Position numbers and translations under genes: made by a program. The notes beneath the pieces were generated by a model. The model saw only the letters and a program-made list of their open reading frames with translations, ran no database searches and had not been told where the DNA came from. A stretch of DNA of 7,106 nucleotides from a bacterium (GTDB lineage Bacteria; Vulcanimicrobiota; Vulcanimicrobiia; Vulcanimicrobiales; Vulcanimicrobiaceae): contig JAKAPO010000122.1 of NCBI GenBank assembly GCA_021807065.1, positions 1 through 7,106 of the forward strand, read 5' to 3'. Below are positions 1-5,877 of this stretch, piece after piece (the first letter of the stretch is position 1; every line of letters begins with the position of its first letter).

Positions 1-908
1 GTGGAGATCCAGCCCAGGACGGAGAGCACGACCGCCGGTACGGCAAACGTACGATCCCAGGTTGCGGCGAACGCGAGTATCAGCGCGAGCATGCCGAAGC
101 TCCAGCCGACGTACGCATACCTCAAACTGACATCGAGGCGCGTGCGCAGACGCATCGCAAGTGTCCGCAAGTGTGACCAGCCAATCGTTGCGGAAGTGGC
201 AAATAGCAACGCGAGCGAGAGGCGAAAGAGCAGCAGGCTGTTGAGGAACTCAGCCGCGGCGCCGGCACCGACGACCGCAACCCACTGGATGCGGTACCTG
301 CCATATGCCGTACCATGCGCCACTGCAAACATCGGGACGAAGCGATACGAGATGGCGAGGATCAGGAGCGAAGCAAATCCGAGAATGATCACGACCGCGT
401 GCAACGGGGCCAGCGTCGCGACGGGGGCGACCCAAAGACGTGCGAACGTTCCCGCCATCGATACGCCGAGACCGGCGGCGGCCGCGAAGGCCAAGAGCGC
501 GCAAAACATGAGGCTGCGCGTGCGCAATTCCTCTTTTCCAGCAGCGAGACGCGTGATACTCCAGCCGACCCAGGCGAGCGCCGCTGCCCCTAAGACGATG
601 CTGGCAGGTGCGAAGGTCGGCGCACCGTAGAATCCGGCGATAAGCAAGACGAAACCGAGTGCGAACGCCGCGGCGACCCAGAGCACGTACGAGCCCGGCG
701 CCACGGGGGCATGCGTTAACACCGGCAGTAGCTGGTTCAGCGCTGCAACGATCGCGAGCACGATGAACGCGGCGAACGCATGCAGCGAACCGAGCGTTGG
801 TCCCGTCGTGACCAAGAGGATGCAACCCGTGGCGTAGAACGCGAGCGCCGCCGCGAGTACGAGACCGCTGCCGGCGGGATCGCTCACGCGAGGCTCGGGA
901 CCGATCAC
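1..908 (-). CDS. Polytopic membrane protein, NnrS / haem-copper oxidase subunit I-like (partial, 3' end outside window)
   Basis: The frame is open from the GTG at 908 to the left edge, giving 302 residues with the C terminus missing. The protein is very hydrophobic, with about eight predicted membrane helices (roughly residues 15-35, 43-66, 73-93, 101-121, 132-152, 168-190, 207-228, 266-283). Two helices begin with His: LHAFAAF at H43, ending in LLPVLTH (H66), and PLHAVVIILGF at H170, ending in RFVPMF before H198. This His-then-Pro helix pattern resembles NnrS and haem-copper oxidase subunit I proteins, where such His residues bind haem. That assignment is inference. The GTG at 908 overlaps the TGA of the upstream DUF2249 gene, which implies translational coupling; a second GTG at 887 is also possible. 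Neither has a good Shine-Dalgarno sequence. It is the last visible gene of the minus-strand cluster. It could instead be an unrelated transporter-like protein. Confidence 0.75.
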   Translation of the reverse strand, partial: MIGPEPRVSDPAGSGLVLAAALAFYATGCILLVTTGPTLGSLHAFAAFIVLAIVAALNQLLPVLTHAPVAPGSYVLWVAAAFALGFVLLIAGFYGAPTFAPASIVLGAAALAWVGWSITRLAAGKEELRTRSLMFCALLAFAAAAGLGVSMAGTFARLWVAPVATLAPLHAVVIILGFASLLILAISYRFVPMFAVAHGTAYGRYRIQWVAVVGAGAAAEFLNSLLLFRLSLALLFATSATIGWSHLRTLAMRLRTRLDVSLRYAYVGWSFGMLALILAFAATWDRTFAVPAVVLSVLGWIS

Positions 909-1132
909 ATTCCCGGCACGAACAGGACGCGCCACTCGCCGTCTCCCATGTCCATCGTGACGTGGGAGAAGCCTTTTCTCCTCATGACGGCGTAGAGCGG
1001 TTTCGGTTCGAACGAGTTGATCAGCAGCAACTGCTCGTTTTCTTGAAGTGACTCTACCGCGGACATGATCGCCTCGAACGGTTCTTCGCCGCGTTCATGA
1101 AATGGTCGAACGTCAAGCTCTCTCGTGCGCAT
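905..1132 (-). CDS. Stand-alone DUF2249 protein, 75 aa
   Basis: A small soluble protein covering one DUF2249 domain. The start motif is RELDVRP (residues 4-10), the core strand is LLLINSFEPKPL (35-46), and the end is a strand pair finishing WRVLFVPG. Known members are small domains often found beside haemerythrin, cytochrome or denitrification genes; their biochemical role is not settled. The ATG at 1132 is well supported by AGGAG at 1144-1140 with seven bases of spacing. The gene starts 20 bases inside the end of the 100-aa gene upstream, and its TGA overlaps the GTG of the membrane gene downstream, so the three are probably one translation unit. The same domain, clearly paralogous (LDVRP/IDVRP, EPKPL/EPRPL), forms the N terminus of the regulator encoded nearby at 2389-1460. 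The family call is from recognised motifs; a direct role in NO or electron transfer is inference. Confidence 0.85.
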   Translation of the reverse strand: MRTRELDVRPFHERGEEPFEAIMSAVESLQENEQLLLINSFEPKPLYAVMRRKGFSHVTMDMGDGEWRVLFVPGM

Positions 1133-1415
1133 GTTTGTTCTCCTTTGCAATGACGATATAGGCGTAGATCTCGCTCGTTGCGACGACCTCGCACGTCTCG
1201 CCGAGGCAGACGAGTTCCACCATGCCGGCGCAAACTTTCCGCGCGGATCCCGAGATGCGGATCGTGCCGTCGCCACGCTGGAAGAGCAAAGCCGCCGCGC
1301 CGCCGAAGCTCTGATATGCTCGGCGCGAACCCGCCGGGAAGCGAATACCGCCGACGCAGAGTGTCTTGCAGTCCCCCAGCAGACTCGCCTCCTGCGGCAG
1401 ATCGGTTTCCGCCAT
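1113..1415 (-). CDS. Cysteine-containing small protein of unknown function, 100 aa
   Basis: I do not recognise this protein. It is soluble, with no signal peptide or membrane segment, and has five cysteines at residues 16, 20, 62, 70 and 75 (C-x3-C, then C-x7-C-x4-C). The second half alternates short hydrophobic strands, suggesting a small beta fold, possibly cupin-like; the tail is charged and His-containing (KENKHAHERA). An in-frame TAG lies 12 bases before the ATG at 1415, so this ATG is the first possible conventional start. There is no Shine-Dalgarno sequence, while a -10-like TAGAAT sits six bases upstream, which fits a leaderless mRNA. The end overlaps the DUF2249 gene by 20 bases. Being first behind the palindrome at 1451-1462, it is probably under control of a Crp/Fnr-type activator. 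The cysteines could bind a metal or cluster, but no known motif is complete. Confidence 0.65.
   Translation of the reverse strand: MAETDLPQEASLLGDCKTLCVGGIRFPAGSRRAYQSFGGAAALLFQRGDGTIRISGSARKVCAGMVELVCLGETCEVVATSEIYAYIVIAKENKHAHERA
1140..1144 (-). promoter_or_regulatory. Shine-Dalgarno site of the DUF2249 gene
   Basis: AGGAG on the minus strand, seven bases before the ATG at 1132. It is the clearest ribosome binding site in the minus-strand cluster and fixes the start of the DUF2249 gene inside the end of the preceding reading frame. Confidence 0.8.
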
Positions 1416-1421
1416 GCGGCG

Positions 1422-1427
1422 ATTCTA
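1422..1427 (-). promoter_or_regulatory. -10 promoter element TAGAAT
   Basis: On the minus strand TAGAAT matches the sigma-70 -10 consensus at five of six positions. It is followed by six bases and then the ATG at 1415. If the A of that ATG is +1, the hexamer occupies exactly -12 to -7. No -35 hexamer is obvious, as expected when an activator bound near -41.5 replaces it. The promoter would drive the 100-aa gene, the DUF2249 gene and the last membrane gene separately from the regulator. Confidence 0.5.
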
Positions 1428-1450
1428 GCGTGCTCGGCGGACTCTGGCAG

Positions 1451-1462
1451 TAACTGGAGTTA
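1451..1462. promoter_or_regulatory. Putative Crp/Fnr-type operator, palindrome TAACTGGAGTTA
   Basis: The arms TAACT and AGTTA are perfect inverted repeats with a two-base centre. The centre lies at 1456.5, which is 41.5 bp upstream of the ATG at 1415, the position of class II Crp/Fnr activator sites when transcription begins at that ATG. The palindrome overlaps the TAA stop of the Crp/Fnr regulator gene. The half-site is not the classic Fnr TTGAT, so the site may be specific to this regulator; that link is inference. Confidence 0.45.
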
Positions 1463-2389
1463 TACTCTGCTGCTTCTGGTGAGCTTCTCGCGATCCAGCT
1501 CGACGATGCGACCACCCCTCCGCCGTAAGGCTCCCTCTCGTTCCAGCTCCGCCAGTGCGCGGCTGACGACTTCCTTGACGGTTCCGGCAGCCGTTGCAAG
1601 CTCGACCTGCGTCATGTTGTGGAAGGACGGAAGCACCGGCGAGAGGCCGGCTGCAGGGGCGGCGTGCGGCAAAAGTGCGGCCGCGACGCGGGCCGCGGTC
1701 GAAAGCGAGGTCTGTGCCGCGAAGCGTTCGATGAGCGTCCGAGAGCGCTGCGCACAGAGCGTCGCGACTGCCAGAGCCAAGGTGCGATCCGACTCGATCG
1801 CGGCGCGCATCACGGGCTTCGGGATGAAGAGGACCGTTGCAGAATTTGACGTCACGACGAATCGCGCAATAACAGCGCCGCCACCGAGCAGCGCGATCTC
1901 ACCGAGCGCCTCACCTGCGAGGATTTCGAAGAGCGTGTGCTCGCGTCCAAGCGGCGAGGTGATTATGGCTGCAAGCGTGCCCTCTTCGACGATTCCGAAT
2001 GCGTTCCACTCCGCTTCCTGCTCGACCACGGTCTCTTTGTGGGCGAAGTTCCTCCTGGTTACCGCGGCCTCGATCGCTGAAAGCGTCGATACCGAGGCAT
2101 CGGCAAAGAGTGCGCAGCGCTGAAGGAAATCGCGCACTCCGTTCGTGGGTGGTTGGGGAACACGGCGCAACGTCACCTCCCAACGATCGCTGCTCAGCGC
2201 GCGCTGGAGCCAGACGTAACGACCGGAACGCGTGCGCTCGAACTCACCGCGAAGTGGCCGCGGTTCGTGGTCGCTGATGATACGCAGCTCTGCTCCGACC
2301 TCGAGCGCGTCGAATGCGGCCATGATCCGAGGGTGCCGCTCGGAGACGGGCATCGGCCGTACGTCGATTTCGACGGTGGGATGGCGCAT
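1460..2389 (-). CDS. DUF2249-Crp/Fnr fusion transcriptional regulator, 309 aa
   Basis: Residues about 6-78 form a DUF2249 domain (IDVRP at 8-12, EPRPL at 42-46, WEVTLRRVP at 70-78). Residues about 85-200 are a cyclic-nucleotide-binding-type sensor domain with FEILAGEALGEIALL. Residues about 225-300 are a Crp-type winged helix with MTQVELATAAGTVKEVVSRAL. The recognition helix carries E273-x2-S276-R277, the Fnr-class E-x-x-S-R arrangement. The usual Arg-Ser/Thr-Ala that grips cAMP phosphate is replaced (AVIARF), and only two cysteines (92 and 212) are present, so it is probably neither a cAMP receptor nor a 4Fe-4S Fnr; a Dnr/NnrR-like haem or NO sensor is possible but unproven. A typical Crp/Fnr protein is about 220-250 aa; the extra length is the N-terminal domain. 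The ATG overlaps the stop of the upstream membrane gene as TAATG, so it is co-translated with it. Confidence 0.9.
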   Translation of the reverse strand: MRHPTVEIDVRPMPVSERHPRIMAAFDALEVGAELRIISDHEPRPLRGEFERTRSGRYVWLQRALSSDRWEVTLRRVPQPPTNGVRDFLQRCALFADASVSTLSAIEAAVTRRNFAHKETVVEQEAEWNAFGIVEEGTLAAIITSPLGREHTLFEILAGEALGEIALLGGGAVIARFVVTSNSATVLFIPKPVMRAAIESDRTLALAVATLCAQRSRTLIERFAAQTSLSTAARVAAALLPHAAPAAGLSPVLPSFHNMTQVELATAAGTVKEVVSRALAELEREGALRRRGGRIVELDREKLTRSSRV

Positions 2390-3636
2390 TAGGCTAATGC
2401 ATTCTCTAATCGGCGCCGCGTCGCTCTGTGCGCCGCGATCGCCGTGTTGGTAGCCATAGCCGCCATGCCGCAGAGACCCAGAATAGCGGCCGCTTCCAGC
2501 AATCGGCCGGCATGCAGCGACAATCCGGCGATCCCGCAGGCGATCGCCGCCTGATAGCCGACGAACGAAACGATGCTCGCCCGCCGGTCGAGAAGGTCAG
2601 CCGGCTGCGTTTCATCGGCATTGTCGATCACGAGCGTCGCAAGCAACCGTACGCCGACGTGCATGAGGTGCGCGTTTACGTTTTGTCCAATCCATCCGAG
2701 AAGTATGGCAAAGGCGAGCGCTGCCGTATCCGGACGGCCGGTGAGATTTGCGATTGCGTAACCGATCGCCACGGCAAGCCAGAGGGACGATGCTGTAACG
2801 AAATCGCGTGCGAGGTTGCGAGATCCCTTTGTGCCGCCCAAAGCGCGTACGACCGATGCCAGATAGATCGCGGCGGCAACGACGACGAGCGCACTTCCGG
2901 CGTCGGCGATCCCATGTACGCTCGCGGCACGACCGGCAATCCAGACCGCGATGCCCAACAGCGCGAGCGCAGAGGTAACGATGTGCGAGCGGCGTCCGAG
3001 CGTGCCTCCGAAGAGACGCTGGTAGGTGCGCACGGAGACACCGGCGACGAGAAGCGCCAGCCACCCCACGATGCCGAGCAACCCATGAGCGGGTGCCCAA
3101 GCTATGACAAACGCGCGTCCGAGATTCAATCCTATAGCGAGCGCAAATCCAAGCGCGACGGCGATGCCGAAAATCCCGATGACGATCGCCAGAGCTCGCG
3201 CAACCGCGCGCGTCCCGCGCTCGCGGTCGCGCATCGCAACGCCGACCGTCGCAAAGAACGGAACGAGAAAAGAAAACACGGAAACCACGACGATCGCGCC
3301 GCCTGCGACGATGAGCGATCGGATCCACGCCGCGAATCCGGCGACGAGCACGACGACGCCGGCTTGGAATAGCCAGAGCGTTGCGCGCGCAAGGCGCTCG
3401 TAGCGCCACGAAACGCCGGTGAAGCCGGGAAGCACGTGAATGAGGAACGCGAGCGCGGTCGAGCTGAGCCAGCCCAAGACGATCGCGTGAACCCATGCCA
3501 GGCCAATCGGCGACACGCCGAAGATGCCGCGTACCCCAGCCAGGAAGAGCGCGATCCACGAAAAGAGCAGCATCGCCTGTGCGAACAGCAGCGGTTCGGG
3601 CGGAATCCACGGTGGCGCTTTCGACCGAACGTTCAT
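2389..3636 (-). CDS. Polytopic membrane protein, NnrS / haem-copper oxidase subunit I-like, 415 aa
   Basis: The ATG at 3636 overlaps the upstream stop as ATGA, so this start is chosen over longer in-frame extensions that would run back through the neighbouring gene. About twelve membrane helices are visible. The first His-bearing helix reads WVHAIVLGW (H50) and ends HVLPGFTG (H67-G74), close to the NnrS pattern of a His-rich helix ending in a Pro-x-W/F-T-G turn. A second begins APAHGLLGIVGW (H184), and NAHLMH (H323, H326) lies near the C-terminal third. NnrS proteins are haem/copper membrane proteins that relieve nitric-oxide stress and have about 400 residues and twelve helices, so size and topology agree. 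The sequence is divergent, and a cbb3/NorB-like relative is the main alternative. It lies directly upstream of the regulator, sharing one base, which suggests a common mRNA and a role in the process the regulator senses. Confidence 0.75.
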   Translation of the reverse strand: MNVRSKAPPWIPPEPLLFAQAMLLFSWIALFLAGVRGIFGVSPIGLAWVHAIVLGWLSSTALAFLIHVLPGFTGVSWRYERLARATLWLFQAGVVVLVAGFAAWIRSLIVAGGAIVVVSVFSFLVPFFATVGVAMRDRERGTRAVARALAIVIGIFGIAVALGFALAIGLNLGRAFVIAWAPAHGLLGIVGWLALLVAGVSVRTYQRLFGGTLGRRSHIVTSALALLGIAVWIAGRAASVHGIADAGSALVVVAAAIYLASVVRALGGTKGSRNLARDFVTASSLWLAVAIGYAIANLTGRPDTAALAFAILLGWIGQNVNAHLMHVGVRLLATLVIDNADETQPADLLDRRASIVSFVGYQAAIACGIAGLSLHAGRLLEAAAILGLCGMAAMATNTAIAAHRATRRRLENALA

Positions 3637-4085
3637 ACTTCTGGGCGTAGCGGTGGAGGATAGAGGCGCTGCCATCCGATCCATGCGAACGCGGCGATTC
3701 CGCCGACTTGCAACACGGCGCTCGCCAAGAGGAGAATTGAGGCGGCCGCATTCGGGTGGAGCACGTACCACGGTTCGCAGAGCAGCCGTACGATGAGCCC
3801 CGCATTCAACAAGACGTACGACGCGAGCGCCATGCGCTCGGGATAGCGGCCTTGGGCAGCCGGAAACCGTGCACGGTTCAGCGGCAGGAGCCAGTACGCG
3901 ATGCCGATGACCGTATTGACCAGCCAACCGACGAAGCCCGCGTGGCCGTGCTCGATCCCGATGATTGGCGGAATCCCGTGCCCGAGCGCCTCGAGCGAGA
4001 GCATGACGGCTCCAGCGATGAAGGTAACGAGGAGATAGAGAATCCCCGTCTTGACGAAGAGCCGTGAAAGAAAGGGCACGGCCAC
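3633..4085 (-). CDS. Small four-helix membrane protein with H-x-H motif, haem-copper oxidase subunit I-like, 150 aa
   Basis: Four membrane segments are visible (about residues 11-33, 48-68, 86-104 and 114-137). The second is introduced by IEHGHAGFVGW (H46 and H48) and ends YWLLPLNR. This H-x-H-x4-G-W helix resembles the haem-ligand helix of cbb3/NorB-type subunit I, which in full proteins has about twelve helices; this protein is only a third of that length. It may be a stand-alone haem-binding module or partner the 415-aa protein encoded next, with which it overlaps by four bases (ATGA). The start is the GTG at 4085, preceded by AAGG at very short spacing; the GTG at 4079 is also possible and has better spacing. 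It appears to be the first gene of the minus-strand cluster, divergent from the radical SAM gene. Catalytic function is doubtful because the other helices with metal ligands are missing. Confidence 0.75.
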   Translation of the reverse strand: MAVPFLSRLFVKTGILYLLVTFIAGAVMLSLEALGHGIPPIIGIEHGHAGFVGWLVNTVIGIAYWLLPLNRARFPAAQGRYPERMALASYVLLNAGLIVRLLCEPWYVLHPNAAASILLLASAVLQVGGIAAFAWIGWQRLYPPPLRPEV

Positions 4086-4104
4086 CCTTGTTCACCGCCC
4101 GTTC

Positions 4105-4146
4105 ATGAAATCTTCGCCGGTTCTTCGCAACCGCCCAGGAGCATAA
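4105..4146 (+). other. Possible 13-codon leader ORF before the radical SAM gene
   Basis: An ATG at 4105 opens a frame of 13 codons (MKSSPVLRNRPGA) ending at TAA 4144-4146. It has no Shine-Dalgarno site of its own. The AGGAG that would serve the radical SAM gene lies inside its last codons, and its stop is four bases before the proposed radical SAM start, which would suit termination-reinitiation. It may be chance. Confidence 0.2.
4137..4141 (+). promoter_or_regulatory. Shine-Dalgarno site of the radical SAM gene
   Basis: AGGAG nine bases before the in-frame ATC at 4151. It is the only strong ribosome binding site between the in-frame stop (TGA at 4106-4108) and the iron-sulfur motif, so it is the best guide to where translation begins. 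Confidence 0.55.
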
Positions 4147-4152
4147 CGTTAT
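4143..4152. repeat. Perfect 10-bp palindrome ATAACGTTAT in the divergent intergenic region
   Basis: A self-complementary decamer between the two divergent transcription units. Its TAAC/GTTA arms recall the palindrome at 1451-1462 but with different spacing, so binding by the same regulator is unproven. It overlaps the proposed start of the radical SAM gene, where a bound protein could block initiation or transcription. Confidence 0.3.
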
Positions 4153-5275
4153 CAGCTCGACTAATCCTCGCCAACCTATTCGGCACCCGCGGTACGACAT
4201 CGCGCAGCGGCCTTTCCTCATCATTTGGGAGGCAACGCGGGCATGTGACCTCGCGTGCAAGCATTGCCGTGCCGATGCACAGCCTGTACGCGATCCATTA
4301 GAACTCACGACGGTGCAAGCGTTCAATCTCGTCGACGAGATCGCAGCGTTTGGGAAGCCGTCTCCGCTCTTCATCATCACCGGCGGTGACCCGATGAAAC
4401 GAGACGACTTGGCAGATATCGTTGCCTATGCGGACAATTCCGGCATCGCGGTTGCGCTGTCGCCGTCCGCGACCAAACTTGTGACGTACGAGCGGCTCGC
4501 GCAGTTGCACGAGGAAGGGCTCAAGGCGATCTCGCTGAGCCTGGACGGCTCATCGGCGGAGATCCACGATGCCTTCCGGGGATTCCCCGGCGTCTACGCT
4601 CGCACGCTCGAACTTTGGAAGATTGCGCACGACATTGGCCTGCGCGTGCAGATCAACACGACGGTAAGCCGCCACAACGTCGAAGATCTCGCCTCCATCG
4701 CGCGGCTGCTTCGAGAGCAGAAGGCATTTCTCTGGAGTGTCTTCTTCTTGGTACCGACGGGACGCGGCCGGCTCCTCGAGCAGATAACGGCTACCGAGTG
4801 TGAGGATGTGATGAACTTCCTCTACGACGTCGGGAACGTCATCCCGGTGAAGACGACCGAAGGGCATCATTTCAAACGCATCGTCGTGCAGCGCGATTCC
4901 TTTGAAGAGTTCGAGGCTGGATTGCTCTATCGCCGTCTCATGCGCGCGCTCGGTCCGGACTGGCCGCAGACAGAGAAGGCACGACGAGCACCGATGGACA
5001 TCAACGCGGGGCGCGGCTTCGTCTTCATTTCGCACCGCGGACAAGTCTACCCGAGCGGCTTCCTTCCGCTCAGCGCCGGAAATGTACGGCGCGAGTCGCT
5101 GCGCGATCTCTACCGCAATAGCGATCTCTTTCAAGCGATGCGCGATCCCAGCCGGTTGACCGGACGGTGTGGCAGGTGCCGGTTCCAGCCGGTCTGCGGT
5201 GGTTCGCGGTCGCGCGCGTACGCAGCAACCGGCGATCCGTTTGCTTCGGATCCCCTGTGCGCGTATCAGCCTTGA
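4151..5275 (+). CDS. Radical SAM/SPASM protein, NirJ/AhbD-like (TIGR04053-type)
   Basis: Numbering from the ATC at 4151 gives 374 residues. The radical SAM cluster motif is C32-D-L-A-C36-K-H-C39, preceded by HPRYDIAQRPF and IIWEATRA, hallmarks of this family. An SAM-binding ITGGDP motif and LSLDG follow. The C-terminal SPASM-type cysteines are C340-x2-C343-x5-C349 and C370, within the CGGSRSRAYAATGDPFASD block shared with NirJ and AhbD, which act on haem d1 or alternative haem precursors. The exact substrate is not known for this subfamily. No ATG, GTG or TTG exists in frame between the stop at 4106 and a GTG at 4313, and starting at 4313 would delete the cluster cysteines. The best start is the ATC at 4151 behind AGGAG; ATT at 4178 or a point change from ATG are alternatives. 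The stop overlaps tadA by four bases. It is divergent from the haem-type membrane genes. Confidence 0.85.
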   Translation: MSSTNPRQPIRHPRYDIAQRPFLIIWEATRACDLACKHCRADAQPVRDPLELTTVQAFNLVDEIAAFGKPSPLFIITGGDPMKRDDLADIVAYADNSGIAVALSPSATKLVTYERLAQLHEEGLKAISLSLDGSSAEIHDAFRGFPGVYARTLELWKIAHDIGLRVQINTTVSRHNVEDLASIARLLREQKAFLWSVFFLVPTGRGRLLEQITATECEDVMNFLYDVGNVIPVKTTEGHHFKRIVVQRDSFEEFEAGLLYRRLMRALGPDWPQTEKARRAPMDINAGRGFVFISHRGQVYPSGFLPLSAGNVRRESLRDLYRNSDLFQAMRDPSRLTGRCGRCRFQPVCGGSRSRAYAATGDPFASDPLCAYQP

Positions 5276-5718
5276 CCCTCGACGAAGTCTACATGCGCCA
5301 AGCACTTGCGCTCGCGGAACGCGCCGCCGCCGAGGGTGACGTACCGGTTGGCGCCGTGCTCGTCATAGGCGATCTCGTGCTCGAGGCGCAGAACGAGAAG
5401 GAACGGCAGCGCGACGCGAGCGCGCACGCCGAGATGTTGGTCCTACGGGAGGCGTCGCACAGAATCGGGTCCTGGCGGCTCTCTGATGCAACGCTGTACG
5501 TCACGAAGGAACCGTGTGTCATGTGCGCCGGCGCCATTGTGGCCTCGCGCATCGATCGTCTCGTCTACGGTGCTCGCGATCCGAAGGGCGGCGCCGACGG
5601 CGGCGCGTTCGATATCCTGCGCTCGCCAAAGACGAACCACCGCCTAGAAATTACGACCGGCGTCCTGGAACAAGAAGCCGCCGAACAACTGCAACGCTTC
5701 TTCCGCGCTCGGCGTTAG
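5272..5718 (+). CDS. tadA: tRNA-specific adenosine deaminase TadA
   Basis: The enzyme deaminates A34 of tRNA-Arg(ACG) to inosine so that one tRNA reads the CGU, CGC and CGA codons. The zinc deaminase signature is complete: H52-A-E54 (E54 as proton shuttle) and P81-C82-V-M-C85, with VPVGAVLV before it and the family-typical NHRLEIT and FFRARR near the end. The length of 148 aa is normal. The TTG at 5272 is chosen because TTGA overlaps the stop of the radical SAM gene and gives the expected short N-terminal helix (LDEVYMRQALALAERA); the ATG at 5293 would cut into that helix, and upstream in-frame starts add foreign residues. There is no Shine-Dalgarno site, so expression probably depends on coupling to the gene upstream. 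The pairing with a haem-type radical SAM gene is probably positional rather than functional. Confidence 0.95.
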   Translation: MTLDEVYMRQALALAERAAAEGDVPVGAVLVIGDLVLEAQNEKERQRDASAHAEMLVLREASHRIGSWRLSDATLYVTKEPCVMCAGAIVASRIDRLVYGARDPKGGADGGAFDILRSPKTNHRLEITTGVLEQEAAEQLQRFFRARR

Positions 5719-5758
5719 CACCAAAGGACCGCAATCAAGCACTGCGAACATTGCGCGC

Positions 5759-5846
5759 GGAGAGGTGGTCGAGCGGTTGATGGCACCCGCCTCGAAAGCG
5801 GGCAGACGTGATGAGCGTCTCGAGGGTTCGAATCCCTCCCTCTCCG
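5759..5846 (+). tRNA. tRNA-Ser(CGA)
   Basis: The full cloverleaf can be folded by eye. The acceptor stem is GGAGAGG (5759-5765) with CCTCTCC (5839-5845). The anticodon stem is CCCGC/GCGGG around the loop CTCGAAA, with anticodon CGA at 5793-5795, which reads UCG serine codons. A long variable arm (AGACG/CGTCT) marks it as class II. The T-arm is GAGGG-TTCGAAT-CCCTC, and the discriminator G is at 5846. CCA is not encoded. It lies 40 bases downstream of tadA on the same strand and may be read from the same transcript. Confidence 0.97.
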
Positions 5847-5877
5847 AGCTGTCTCCGATTCTTACAGACTCCGCGAG

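Noticed and set aside
1..630. Open plus-strand frame of 209 codons at the left edge
   Set aside because: It is antisense to the membrane gene at 908-1, and its product is Ala/Arg/Thr-rich with no family features; it reflects high GC.
1125..2123. Plus-strand frame of 332 codons
   Set aside because: It lies opposite the Crp/Fnr regulator and the 100-aa gene, which have clear domains or promoter support; the product is low-complexity Ser/Ala/Arg.
2428..3372. Plus-strand frame of 314 codons
   Set aside because: It is antisense to the 415-aa membrane gene; the product is highly charged and without a recognisable domain.
4101..4111. Eleven-base repeat GTTCATGAAAT shared with 1093-1103
   Set aside because: One copy lies inside the coding sequence of the DUF2249 gene and there is no flanking similarity; probably chance.
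3637..4380. In-frame upstream extension of the 415-aa membrane gene
   Set aside because: It would read through the entire 150-aa membrane gene and into the radical SAM gene; the ATGA overlap at 3636 is a far better start.
4550..5305. Minus-strand frame of 251 codons
   Set aside because: It is a shadow of the radical SAM gene, which carries complete cluster motifs.
5719..5758. Separate promoter for tRNA-Ser
   Set aside because: No recognisable -35/-10 pair in the 40-base gap after tadA.
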